From the NCBI RefSeq assembly GCF_020614375.1, contig NZ_CP085329.1:62001-126000 (forward strand): a stretch of 64,000 nucleotides of DNA. The letters are read 5' to 3'. Every line of letters starts with the position of its first letter. The first letter of the stretch is position 1. This document shows positions 19,226 through 29,093 of this stretch, piece by piece. Below the pieces are notes generated by a model. It was not told where the DNA came from and did no database searches. It saw only the letters and a program-made list of their open reading frames with translations. The position numbers and the translations under genes are program-made. This stretch comes from Haladaptatus salinisoli. GTDB lineage: Archaea > Halobacteriota > Halobacteria > Halobacteriales > Haladaptataceae.

Positions 19226-19289
19226 GCGATAGATTCGCACGCCCCCCTCAAAAAGGTGCGTCCCGACTCGGGCGCGTCGTCCGGCCGAT

Positions 19290-20174
19290 TCACGACGCGT
19301 CGTCCGGTTCGACGGCGTACAGTCCCTCCAGTTCGGTTATCTCGTCCAGCCCGGTGATGTCGTTACGACCTTCCCACGACACCAGTTCGTCGAGAACGCC
19401 CTGCTGCGTACCCGTTTCGACGATTTCGCCGTACACGTCCTGTAACGTCTTGAGTACGGCTTTGAACCCGGTCGCGGGGAACAGCGCGATGTCGTACCCC
19501 AACGCTTCCAACTCGGCGGCCGTCAGCATCGGGGTTCGGCCGCCCTCGGTCATGTTCGCGAGCAACGGGGCGTCGATTCGTTCGGGTACTTCCTCGAGTT
19601 CGGCGACCGACTCCGGTGCCTCGAAGAAGATGACGTCCGCGCCTGCATCCAAGTACGCCTCTGAGCGTTCGACGGCGGAATCGAACCCCTCGACCGCCCT
19701 TGCGTCGGTTCGGGCGATGAGTACGAAATCGTCGTCCGTCCGGGCGTCCGCGGCTGCTCGGAGTTTGGCCACCATCTCGTCGGTAGCCACGACCGACTTG
19801 TCGTCGAAGTGACCGCACTTCTTCGGGAAAACTTGATCCTCGAGGTGGATGCCGGCGACTCCCGCGCGCTCGAACTCCTCGACCGTTCGGCGGACGTTGA
19901 TCGGATTTCCGTAGCCGGTGTCCGCGTCCGCGAACACCGGCACGTCGACCACGCCGGCAACTTGGCGAGCGCGGTGAACCATCTCCGTGAGCGTCGTCAG
20001 TCCCACGTCCGGATATCCGTGGACGGACGTCGAGACGCTCGACCCGGACACGTACACGACCTCGGCATCCGCGCGTTCGACGAGCTTCGCGCTCGCGGCG
20101 TCGTACGCTCCGGGCGCGACGAGGATTCCTTCGCTGTCGATCGATTTTTTGAACCTGGTAGACGGACTCGACAT
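19290..20174 (-). CDS. Isocitrate lyase/PEP mutase superfamily lyase (2-methylisocitrate-lyase-like)
   Basis: 294 residues. It has the alpha/beta barrel start VAPGAYDAASAKLVERA, the Mg-binding FADADTGYGN (81-90), and LEDQVFPKKCGH with the catalytic Cys120 in KKCGH (118-122). That motif marks C-C-bond lyases (isocitrate, methylisocitrate or dimethylmalate lyase and oxaloacetate decarboxylase) and is not the PEP mutase signature EDK...NS. It would cleave a substituted malate or citrate to pyruvate or glyoxylate plus an acid. It is upstream of and probably co-transcribed with the iron alcohol dehydrogenase (64-base gap). Confidence 0.88.
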   Translation of the reverse strand: MSSPSTRFKKSIDSEGILVAPGAYDAASAKLVERADAEVVYVSGSSVSTSVHGYPDVGLTTLTEMVHRARQVAGVVDVPVFADADTGYGNPINVRRTVEEFERAGVAGIHLEDQVFPKKCGHFDDKSVVATDEMVAKLRAAADARTDDDFVLIARTDARAVEGFDSAVERSEAYLDAGADVIFFEAPESVAELEEVPERIDAPLLANMTEGGRTPMLTAAELEALGYDIALFPATGFKAVLKTLQDVYGEIVETGTQQGVLDELVSWEGRNDITGLDEITELEGLYAVEPDDAS

Positions 20175-20272
20175 GTGCCGAAATCCGGTCGAAGAACCAT
20201 AACACTAAGTGCGCTCGACTGAACCCTCAGACTGGAATTCGTCGCGAGACGAATCGAAGGAGGTCGAAAGCC

Positions 20273-21487
20273 GTGCACGAACGAACTCGGTCGCTCGCGG
20301 TCGCCAGCGTCGTCCTCCTGCTCTCGGTTCTCGTGTGGTTCAACTACTCGGCGCTGCTCCCGCAGATAGTCGACGCGTGGTCGCTGTCGGGCGTCCAGGC
20401 CGGCGCGCTGTTCGCGGCCTTCCAAGCGGGATACGTGGTCGCCGTCATCCCCGCCGGGATGGTCGCCGACGGCTACTCGACGCGGCGCGTGGTCGCCGTC
20501 GGCGCGACCGGCACCGGACTGGCGAGCGTCGCCTTCGCGGCGCTCGCCGACGGCTTCCTCGTCGGCGTGTTCTTCCGGTTCGTGGCGGGGGCGTTCATGG
20601 CCGGCGTGTACGTCCCCGGGATGCGGTTCCTCAGCGAGTGGTACCCCGAGTCGGCTCGCGGGCGCGCGCTCGGCGTCTACACCGGCGCGTTCTCGCTGAG
20701 CACGGGACTGTCGTTCCTGCTCTCCTCGTCGGTCGCCGCGGCGCTGGACTGGCGCGTCGCCATCGGCGCGACGAGCGTCGGCGCGGTGGTCGCCGGCCCG
20801 CTGATGCTCGCGTTCGCCCGCGACCACCCCGACGCGGCCGTGAGCGACCGGCGATTCGACCGGCGGTTGCTCTCCAACCGGGCCTACCTGTACGCCGTCG
20901 GCGTCTACGCCGGCCACACGTGGGAGGTGTTCGGCGTTCGAAACTGGATGCCGGCGTTCCTCGTGGCCACGACGGCGGTCGCGGGGGCGTCCGAACCGAC
21001 CGTTCTGGCCGGACTGTTGACCGGCGCGATGATGTCGTTGGGCGGCGTCGGAAACCTCCTCGGCGGCTGGGCCAGCGACTCCGTCGGTCGAATCAGAACC
21101 GTCCTCGCGGTGCTCGGGGCGAGCGCGTGCATCAGCGCGATCCTCGGCCTCCTCGACTGGCTGTCGCTCCCCGCGTTGACCGCCCTCCTGTTGCTGTACG
21201 GCGCGCTGTTGACCGCCGACAGTTCGCCCACCTCGACTGCCGTCACCGAAGTGGTCGCGGACGAACACGTCGGCGTCGCGCTGTCCGTCCAAACCCTCGC
21301 GGGGTTCAGCGCGACGGTCGTCTCCCCCGTCGTCTTCGGCGCGGTGCTCGACACCTCCGGGTACGCGTGGGCGTTCCTCACCCTCGCCCTCGGCGCGGCC
21401 TTCGGTCTGGTCTCGCTCGGCTTGCTCTCGCGACGCCTCCGGCGCTCGCCGCGCGTGCTGGAGGAACGCGCGGCGACGGGGGAGTGA
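20273..21487 (+). CDS. MFS transporter
   Basis: 404 residues from a GTG start, supported by GGAGGTC seven bases upstream, a strong ribosome-binding site. About 12 transmembrane segments; the loop motif is GMVADGYSTRRVV and GFMAGVYVPG-like Gly-rich segments are in TM4-5. The gene is divergent from the lyase at 19290 and is followed 51 bases later by the phosphatase-like gene, so transport and hydrolysis of the same compound are plausible. Confidence 0.87.
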   Translation: MHERTRSLAVASVVLLLSVLVWFNYSALLPQIVDAWSLSGVQAGALFAAFQAGYVVAVIPAGMVADGYSTRRVVAVGATGTGLASVAFAALADGFLVGVFFRFVAGAFMAGVYVPGMRFLSEWYPESARGRALGVYTGAFSLSTGLSFLLSSSVAAALDWRVAIGATSVGAVVAGPLMLAFARDHPDAAVSDRRFDRRLLSNRAYLYAVGVYAGHTWEVFGVRNWMPAFLVATTAVAGASEPTVLAGLLTGAMMSLGGVGNLLGGWASDSVGRIRTVLAVLGASACISAILGLLDWLSLPALTALLLLYGALLTADSSPTSTAVTEVVADEHVGVALSVQTLAGFSATVVSPVVFGAVLDTSGYAWAFLTLALGAAFGLVSLGLLSRRLRRSPRVLEERAATGE

Positions 21488-21538
21488 CGCCGGCGAAGGT
21501 ATATGTGCCTCGAGCCACCTCCTACGAAACGTTACCAC

Positions 21539-22603
21539 ATGACGCACGTCATCGCCTGTCTCGACGGCTTCGACCCCGCGTACCTCTCGGCGACCGAGAC
21601 GCCCGGCTGGGACCGCGTCGCGGCCGACGGGAGCACGGGCGTCTGCGACGGCGTCGTCCCGAGCCTCACGAACGTGAACAACGCGGGCATCGTCACGGCC
21701 GAGTTTCCCGACCGGAGCGGCGTGACGGGAAACACGTACTACGACCCCGAGCGCGACGAGCGGGCGTTCATGAACGACGCCTCGCACCTGCGGTGTCGAA
21801 CCGAACTCCAGCGCCGGGCCGAACGGGGCGAGACGGTCGCGGCGCTGGTGGCGAAGGACAAGCTGGTGGAGATGGTCGGCCAGGGGTGCGACGTCGCGGC
21901 GAGCGCGGAGAACCCGCCCGAGTGGCTCGCGGCGGCCGTCGGCGAACCGCCGGGTATCTACTCGGGGAAGGCCAGCGCCTGGCTGCTCGAAGCCGCGGTG
22001 TACCTGCTGGACGAGCGCGACCTCGACGCGCTCTACGTGTCGACGACGGACGTGGTTCCGCACAAGCACGGCCCGGACGAAGCGGCGGCCGAGCAGTGGG
22101 TCGGCGAACTCGACGCGGGTATCGCCGCGCTTTACGAACGGAGCGACGCGCTCGTGGCCACCGCCGACCACGGCATGAACCGGAAGTCGGTGTGCGTCGA
22201 CCTCGAAGCGATACTCGACCGGGAGGGCCGCGACGCCGAGGTCGTCCGACTCATCACCGACGAACACACCTACCACCACCGGAATCTCGGCGGCGCGGCG
22301 TACGTCTACCTCCGCGACGATTCGACGGACGCCCTCGGGTGGCTCGACGACGTCGACGGGGTCGACGAGGTGGTCGCCGCCGACGAGGCGGCCCGGCGAT
22401 TCCGACTGCCGACCGACGCCATCGGCGACGCGCTCGTGCTCGGAACCGAGTCGTCGGTGTTCGGCCCCGTCGAGGACGGCGTTCACGGCGCTGTTGACCT
22501 GCGGTCGCACGGCTCCCACCACGAGCGCCGCGTTCCGTACGTCGCCAGCACGGGCGCGACGCTCGAGCACAACGTCGAAGCGTTCCCGGGTCTCGAAGGG
22601 TGA
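21539..22603 (+). CDS. Alkaline phosphatase superfamily protein, phosphonoacetate hydrolase-like
   Basis: 354 residues. The N-terminus CLDGFDPAYL gives metal ligand Asp9, and VVPSLTNVNNAGIVTAEFP carries the expected nucleophile Thr44 in TNVNN, the arrangement of phosphonoacetate hydrolase (PhnA) and related phosphodiesterases. Later ligands appear in TTDVVPHKHG and TADHGMN. A C-terminal DLRSHGSHHERRVP is also family-like. I start at MTHVIAC because homology begins there. Hydrolysis of a C-P or P-O bond in a small carboxylated compound is the likely role. The MFS gene upstream may be the importer. It may instead be a general phosphodiesterase. Confidence 0.75.
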   Translation: MTHVIACLDGFDPAYLSATETPGWDRVAADGSTGVCDGVVPSLTNVNNAGIVTAEFPDRSGVTGNTYYDPERDERAFMNDASHLRCRTELQRRAERGETVAALVAKDKLVEMVGQGCDVAASAENPPEWLAAAVGEPPGIYSGKASAWLLEAAVYLLDERDLDALYVSTTDVVPHKHGPDEAAAEQWVGELDAGIAALYERSDALVATADHGMNRKSVCVDLEAILDREGRDAEVVRLITDEHTYHHRNLGGAAYVYLRDDSTDALGWLDDVDGVDEVVAADEAARRFRLPTDAIGDALVLGTESSVFGPVEDGVHGAVDLRSHGSHHERRVPYVASTGATLEHNVEAFPGLEG

Positions 22604-22636
22604 TGCGACGGAAAGAACGGTCGACGACGCGCCGAC

Positions 22637-23044
22637 CTATATGTCGAACACGTCGAGACCGGTTCGGTCGTCGAGTCGGTGCGTCAGCGGCGTCTCGCCG
22701 AGCGTCACGAGGATCTCGAAGGTTCCCGAGACCCGAGCCCCGGAGCAGTGACCGCCGAGCGACTCGTAGGTGTCCGTCCCGAGTTGGATGTGCGCGTGTA
22801 TCCTGTCCGGCCCGATGTTGCCGAGGAAGCTCGTCACTTCGAACTGGCCGGTGAACTCCTCCTCGCTGTACTCCTGCGTCTCGACGTCGTAGTGTCCAAG
22901 CGTGGCCCGGTCGACGGCGCCGATTCCGGCGAGGAAGCCGTTCTCGATGTCGTACTCGTCGCGGAGCGTTTCGAGCGAGTCCATGACCTCGTCGCCCGGG
23001 TCGAGGCGAACGACGAGGCGGTCGTCTTCGTGTACGTGGTCCAT
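22637..23044 (-). CDS. PPC (DUF296) domain protein
   Basis: 135 residues forming one PPC/DUF296 domain, the fold of plant AT-hook proteins and small prokaryotic trimers. Visible marks are LVVRLDPGDEVMDSLETL at the N-terminus, NGFLAGIGAVDRATLGHYD, FEVTSFLGNIG and HAHIQLG followed by GGHCSGARVSGTFEI. There is no AT-hook. Function in archaea is unknown; the conserved His and Cys cluster could bind a metal. It follows the thiamine-diphosphate enzyme on the same strand after 92 bases. Confidence 0.82.
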   Translation of the reverse strand: MDHVHEDDRLVVRLDPGDEVMDSLETLRDEYDIENGFLAGIGAVDRATLGHYDVETQEYSEEEFTGQFEVTSFLGNIGPDRIHAHIQLGTDTYESLGGHCSGARVSGTFEILVTLGETPLTHRLDDRTGLDVFDI

Positions 23045-23136
23045 GCGTGCGTTCGCCACGACGGTCACGTCCCACTTCGTAGTATCGCTCCGTGGTCGGT
23101 TCCGCTGTCGGCCGCGGAGAGAACCGGCTCCCGTGC

Positions 23137-24744
23137 TCAGTCGAGGTCGGGGCGCGAAAGTTCCGTCTCCTTGGCCGTGACGAACTCCAGCAGGACGGGC
23201 GTTCCTTCCTCGGTCTTCGCCACGCCGCGTTCGATGGCGCCGGCCACCTCGTCGGGGTTCTCGATGCGCTCGCTGTAAGCCCCGAGCGCCTCGGCCACCC
23301 GGTCGAAGTCGCCGCCGAACGGCGTCTCGTAGCCCGCCATCTCGAAGTTGTTGAGGAGGATGGAGAGGACGGGGATGTCGTATCGCGCCGCGGTTTCGAG
23401 GTCGAGTCCCGTCATGCCGATCGCGCCGTCGCCCCACACGTTGATGCAGAGCTTGTCCGGGTGCGCCAGTTTGGCCCCCATCGCCAGACCGAGACCGTAG
23501 CCGAGCTGCGTCGTCTTCCCCCAGCCGATGTAGCCGAGCGGTTCCGGCGACTCCCAGAACGGCGCGAGGAAGTCGCGGGCGTTGCCGGCGTCGTGGGTGA
23601 TGATAGCGTCCTCGGCGTCGACGACCTCGACGAGTTCGTTGACGACCCGGTAGGGGTTGATGGGCGTCTCGTCGGACTCCAGCTTTGGCCGCCAGTCGGC
23701 GAGCCACGCCTCTCTGACCTCCCGAATCTCCGAGACGACCTCGTCGCGACGACCGCGCGGCCCGTCGAGGCGGCGCTCGGCCTCGTCGACGAGGGCTTCG
23801 AGCGTTAGTTTGGCGTCGCCGACGATGGCGTGGTCGCTCTCGACCTCCTTGTCGACGTCCGTCGGGTCGAGCGTCGCGTGGACGATCTCGTTGTTCTCGG
23901 GCACGGTGATGCCGTAAGCGGTGGTCGAGAAGCTGGTGCCGACGCCGAAGAGGAGGTCGCACTCGTCGAGGAAGTGCGCGAGCTGGCCGGGTTCGCTCTT
24001 CGACCCCGCCCCGAGCGACAACGGGTGGTCTTCGGGGAACGCGCTCTTCCCGTTGAGGCTGGTGGCGACCGGAACTTCGACGAGTTCGGCGAGTTCCCGC
24101 AGGGGTTCCCAACCCTTCGCGTAGTGGACGCCCTGCCCGGCGTAGATGACCGGTCGTTCGGCGTCGAGCAGCATGTCGACCGCGGGCGGGATGTCGTTCG
24201 GGTCGGGCCCCGCCTTCGAGGACGTCGTGGGCGCGTAGTCGATTTCGCCGATCTCCTCGGAGAAGAGGTCCTTGGGAATCTCGACGAGGGCCGGGCGCGG
24301 CCGCCCGTTTCGCGCGGCGCTGAACGCTCGACGAACCGTCTCGACGACCGACTCGGGGTCTTTCAACTGCTCGCAGGACTTGGTGACGTGCTGGTAGTTG
24401 AGGAACGAGTTGAATTTGGGGTCGACGTCGGTCTTCGTCAGATCGTACCCCGCCGGAAACGCGACGAGGGGGACCGACTCCGCGTACGCCTGAGCGACGC
24501 CGCCGAAGGCGTTCTCCGTCCCGGGACCGTGCTGACAGGCGAACACGCCGAGTTCGTCGCCCGAGGTCACCCGGCTGACGGCGTCGGCCATGTGCACGCC
24601 CGTCCGTTCCTGCCGGACGACGATGGTCCGAATGCCCGCTTCTTCGACTGCTCCCGTGTCGAACAACGGATTCGAGGGGAATCCGAACAGGTAATCGACA
24701 TCTTCCGCTACGAGGATCTCCGCGATCGCCTCTGCTACGTCCAT
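23137..24744 (-). CDS. Thiamine-diphosphate-dependent enzyme, acetolactate synthase-like
   Basis: 535 residues with the three domains of the acetolactate synthase/benzoylformate decarboxylase family. Glu46 in RQERTGVHMAD activates the cofactor, and the GDG-to-NN motif is GDGAIGMTG ending in SILLNNFEMAG. The middle domain (about 190-330) lacks an obvious FAD-binding signature. No regulatory small subunit is adjacent, so valine/isoleucine synthesis is less likely than a decarboxylase or carboligase of an acid pathway. I start at MDVAEAIAE because the upstream extension is A/T-rich promoter sequence shared with the divergent gene at 24856. Confidence 0.85.
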   Translation of the reverse strand: MDVAEAIAEILVAEDVDYLFGFPSNPLFDTGAVEEAGIRTIVVRQERTGVHMADAVSRVTSGDELGVFACQHGPGTENAFGGVAQAYAESVPLVAFPAGYDLTKTDVDPKFNSFLNYQHVTKSCEQLKDPESVVETVRRAFSAARNGRPRPALVEIPKDLFSEEIGEIDYAPTTSSKAGPDPNDIPPAVDMLLDAERPVIYAGQGVHYAKGWEPLRELAELVEVPVATSLNGKSAFPEDHPLSLGAGSKSEPGQLAHFLDECDLLFGVGTSFSTTAYGITVPENNEIVHATLDPTDVDKEVESDHAIVGDAKLTLEALVDEAERRLDGPRGRRDEVVSEIREVREAWLADWRPKLESDETPINPYRVVNELVEVVDAEDAIITHDAGNARDFLAPFWESPEPLGYIGWGKTTQLGYGLGLAMGAKLAHPDKLCINVWGDGAIGMTGLDLETAARYDIPVLSILLNNFEMAGYETPFGGDFDRVAEALGAYSERIENPDEVAGAIERGVAKTEEGTPVLLEFVTAKETELSRPDLD

Positions 24745-24846
24745 GCGAATGACTCGCGTGGCGAGTACTGTAAAGTTAATTATCATATTTAATCATTTCC
24801 TCTTCCGGCGGCGCGGCGGCGAAAACGTCACAACGCCCCCGCGTGA

Positions 24847-25785
<939 letters not shown>

Positions 25786-25949
25786 TCCGACCTCGCGGCC
25801 GCTGCTATCGACCGGCGACCGCGCGACCACGGGCGTAGCCGCGCCTCACCGACCTCGCTCGTCCCGCGCGACGAATCGACGGACGCGGTGCCGCGGCGGC
25901 GAAGGGTTTACACCGACGGCCCGTGCATTGTCAGACGATACCGAGAGTC

Positions 25950-28900
25950 ATGGCTGAGCAGGAACTACCTTCGGAACCGGGTCCCGCCGGCGACGACCGG
26001 GCGAACTACGGGTACAGCGAGGGGGCGGTCGACCGCCCCGGCCTCGTGGACGACCTCGAACCGCTCGTCGACGGCGACGTTAGATTCGACACTTACACGC
26101 GGCAACTGTACGCCACGGACGCGAGCGCGTACGAGGTAACGCCCATCGGCGTCGTCTTCCCCCTGTCGACCGACGACGTGGTCGCGGTCGTAACCTACTG
26201 CGCCGAGCGCGAGATACCGGTGCTGCCGCGGGGCGGCGGCACGAGCCTCGCCGGACAGACCGTCAACGAAGCCGTCGTGCTCGATTTCACTCGGTACATG
26301 ACCGACGTGTTGGACGTTCGTCCCGACGAGCGCGAGGTGCGCGTCCAACCCGGGGCGGTTCTCGCGGAGGTGAACGAGCGTTTGGCCCCCCACGATCTGA
26401 AGTTCGCGCCCGACCCCTCGACGGCGAACCGGAGCGCAATCGGCGGGGCCATCGGCAACAACACCACCGGGGCGCACTCGCTGAAGTACGGCAAGACCGA
26501 CGCCTACGTCGAGGAACTGGAGGTCGTCCTCGCCGACGGCACCCTGACGACGCTCGGCGAGGTGACGCTCGCGGAACTCCGAGCGGGTGCCGACGCCGAC
26601 GGCGGCCTCGAAGAACGCCTCTACGCCGAGGCGCTTCGCATCGTCGAGGAGGAGGCCGAGACCGTCGAGGAGGCCTACCCGAGCCTCAAACGAAACGTCT
26701 CGGGCTACAACCTGGACGTCTTGGTCACCGAGGCGAGCGAGGCGAAGCGCGCCGCGGAGACCGCGGACGGCGAAGCCGCGAGCGGGGAGGGAACCGTCAA
26801 CCTCGCGCGACTGATGGTCGGCAGCGAAGGTACCCTCTGCGTGGTGACCGAGGCGACCCTCTCGCTGGAGCCGATTCCGAACACGACCGCCGTCGGACTG
26901 CTCACCTACGACGGTCTGGTCGAGGCGATGGAGGACGTCGAATCGATCCTCGACCACGACCCCGCCGCCGTCGAGGTGCTGGACGGCGTGCTCGTCGAAC
27001 TCGCCCGCGGATTGGAGGATTTCAAGGACGTGGTGAGTCTCCTCCCCGACCGAACCGATACCTTCCTCCTCGTCGAGTTCTACGCCGAGGACGACGAGGC
27101 GGCACGGGCGAAGGTCGACGAACTACTCGACGACCGCGTCGGCGACGTCGCGTTCGACGGACTGACGGCGTTCTCCGAGGAGCGACAGCGGAAGTTCTGG
27201 AAGATGCGCAAGGCGTCCACGCCAATCCTGCTCTCGCGGACGACCGACGAGAAGCACATCGCATTCGTCGAGGACATCGCCGTTCCCCCGGAGAACCTCC
27301 CCGGGTACATCGCGGACTTTCAGGCCGTCTTCGAGGAACACGACACGTTCGGGAGCTTCTACGCCCACGCCGGACCCGGCTGTATCCACGTCCGACCGCT
27401 CGTCAGCACCAAGACCGAGGGGGGAGTCGAACGGATGGCGTCGATTGCCGACGCGGCGACGGACCTCGCGGTGGAGTACGGCGGGTCCGTCTCGGGCGAG
27501 CACGGCGACGGGCGCGCCAGAACGCAGTGGAACCGGAAGCTGTACGGCGAGGACGTCTGGCAACTCTTCCGCGACCTCAAGACCGCGGTCGACCCGGACT
27601 GGCTCCTGAACCCCGGAAACGTCTGCGGCGACCACGACCTGACCGAGAACCTCCGGTTCGACCCCGACTACGAGTTCGACGCGGGGTTCGACCCGGCGCT
27701 GAACTGGGAGAACGACAACGGCTTCCGGGGGATGGCCGAACTCTGTCACGGCTGCGGCGGCTGTCGCGGCGAGCAGTCGACGACGGGCGGCGTGATGTGC
27801 CCGACGTACCGCGCCTCGCGGGAGGAGATTCAATCCACTCGCGGTCGGGCGAACCTGCTCCGACAGGCCATGTCCGGCGACCTCGACGCGGCGACCGCCG
27901 CCGGTTCGAAGGGAACGGCACCAGAGGAGGGAGACGCGGCGCAGTTCGACGCGGAGTTCATGCACGAGGTGATGGACGTGTGTCTCGGCTGCAAGGGCTG
28001 TTCCGTGGACTGCCCCTCCGAGGTCGACATGGCGAAGCTCAAAGTCGAGGTCGAACACGAGTACAAGAACCGCCACGGTGCGACCCTCCGAGACCGCGTT
28101 TTCGCGAACATCGACGCGCTGTCGAGGCTGGGGAGCGCGCTGGCACCGCTCTCGAACTGGGGCCGAAAGCTTCCGGGCGTCCGTTCGATGATGGAGAGAA
28201 CGGTGGGAATCGCCCGCGAGCGTTCCCTCCCCGAGTTCCGACGGACGACGTTCAGCGATTGGTTCCGAGAGCGCGGCGGCGCGAAGGTGTCCGAGGCGGA
28301 CGCCGAACGGAAGGTCGTGCTCTTTCCCGACACGTACACCAACTACAACGACCCGAAGCCGGGACGCGCCGCCGTAAGAGTGCTCGAAGCCGCCGGCGTC
28401 CGCGTCGCCGTGCCGGACGTGACGGGGAGCGGACGCCCGCCGTACTCGAAGGGCTTCGTCGAGAAGGCCCGCCGAATCGCCGACCGAAACGTCGACGCCC
28501 TGTCGCGCTACGTCGACGAGGGGTGGGAGGTCGTCACCGTCGAACCCTCCGACGCGGTGATGTTCCAGTCGGACTACCGCGACCTCCTGGGCGGCGAGGA
28601 CGTCGATGCGGTCGCCCGGAACACCTACGGCGTCTGCGAGTACCTCGACGTTTTCCGCCTCGACGAGAACGTGCGATGGGACGCGCCCGCGGCGTCGCTG
28701 ACCTACCACGGTCACTGCCACCAGAAAGCGGTCAAGAAAGACCATCACGCCGTGGGGCTCCTCCGGCGCGCGGGCTACGAGGTCGACCCCCTCGATTCGG
28801 GCTGTTGCGGCATGGCCGGCACGTTCGGCTACGAGGCCGAGCACTACTCGATGTCGCAGGCGGTCGGTCGCATCCTCTTCGAACAGGTCGACGCGAGCGC

Positions 28901-29009
28901 CGGCGACGTCGTGACCGCCCCGGGTGCGTCCTGTCGAACGCAACTCGGCGACGAGTACGGCGAAGACGTTCCGCACCCCGTCGAGAAACTCGCGAGCGCC
29001 GTCGCGTGA
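25950..29009 (+). CDS. FAD-linked oxidase fused to CCG Fe-S domains (D-lactate/glycolate dehydrogenase type)
   Basis: 1019 residues. The N-terminal half is a GlcD-like FAD module: PCMH domain with PRGGGTSLAGQT and NRSAIGGAIGNNTTGAHSL, then the FAD-oxidase C-terminal domain with GEHGDGRAR. The second half is GlcF-like: Cys599, 602 and 605 plus Cys617-Pro, and Cys678, 681, 684 and 688-Pro bind two 4Fe-4S clusters, followed by two CCG segments (YHGHCHQKA and DSGCCGMAGTFGYE). Fused forms oxidise D-lactate, D-2-hydroxyglutarate or glycolate and pass electrons to the membrane pool. The upstream neighbour is a D-2-hydroxyacid dehydrogenase. Confidence 0.92.
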   Translation: MAEQELPSEPGPAGDDRANYGYSEGAVDRPGLVDDLEPLVDGDVRFDTYTRQLYATDASAYEVTPIGVVFPLSTDDVVAVVTYCAEREIPVLPRGGGTSLAGQTVNEAVVLDFTRYMTDVLDVRPDEREVRVQPGAVLAEVNERLAPHDLKFAPDPSTANRSAIGGAIGNNTTGAHSLKYGKTDAYVEELEVVLADGTLTTLGEVTLAELRAGADADGGLEERLYAEALRIVEEEAETVEEAYPSLKRNVSGYNLDVLVTEASEAKRAAETADGEAASGEGTVNLARLMVGSEGTLCVVTEATLSLEPIPNTTAVGLLTYDGLVEAMEDVESILDHDPAAVEVLDGVLVELARGLEDFKDVVSLLPDRTDTFLLVEFYAEDDEAARAKVDELLDDRVGDVAFDGLTAFSEERQRKFWKMRKASTPILLSRTTDEKHIAFVEDIAVPPENLPGYIADFQAVFEEHDTFGSFYAHAGPGCIHVRPLVSTKTEGGVERMASIADAATDLAVEYGGSVSGEHGDGRARTQWNRKLYGEDVWQLFRDLKTAVDPDWLLNPGNVCGDHDLTENLRFDPDYEFDAGFDPALNWENDNGFRGMAELCHGCGGCRGEQSTTGGVMCPTYRASREEIQSTRGRANLLRQAMSGDLDAATAAGSKGTAPEEGDAAQFDAEFMHEVMDVCLGCKGCSVDCPSEVDMAKLKVEVEHEYKNRHGATLRDRVFANIDALSRLGSALAPLSNWGRKLPGVRSMMERTVGIARERSLPEFRRTTFSDWFRERGGAKVSEADAERKVVLFPDTYTNYNDPKPGRAAVRVLEAAGVRVAVPDVTGSGRPPYSKGFVEKARRIADRNVDALSRYVDEGWEVVTVEPSDAVMFQSDYRDLLGGEDVDAVARNTYGVCEYLDVFRLDENVRWDAPAASLTYHGHCHQKAVKKDHHAVGLLRRAGYEVDPLDSGCCGMAGTFGYEAEHYSMSQAVGRILFEQVDASAGDVVTAPGASCRTQLGDEYGEDVPHPVEKLASAVA

Positions 29010-29093
29010 GCACCGAATCCGTCGCCGCAGTATCGCCGAGGCCGGAAGGTATAACGGGAGCGTCGGAGTTAGGGTAACCCGATCCACTATCGA

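Noticed and set aside
19997-22570. Long minus-strand reading frame opposite an MFS and a phosphatase gene
   Set aside because: It is a shadow of two recognisable plus-strand genes and shows no family motif.
18038-24744. Possible phosphonate biosynthesis set (PEP mutase, thiamine-dependent phosphonopyruvate decarboxylase, iron alcohol dehydrogenase)
   Set aside because: The isocitrate-lyase-superfamily gene has KKCGH, the mark of C-C lyases, and lacks the PEP mutase EDK...NS signature. The thiamine enzyme at 535 residues is of the acetolactate-synthase size, not the shorter phosphonopyruvate decarboxylase.
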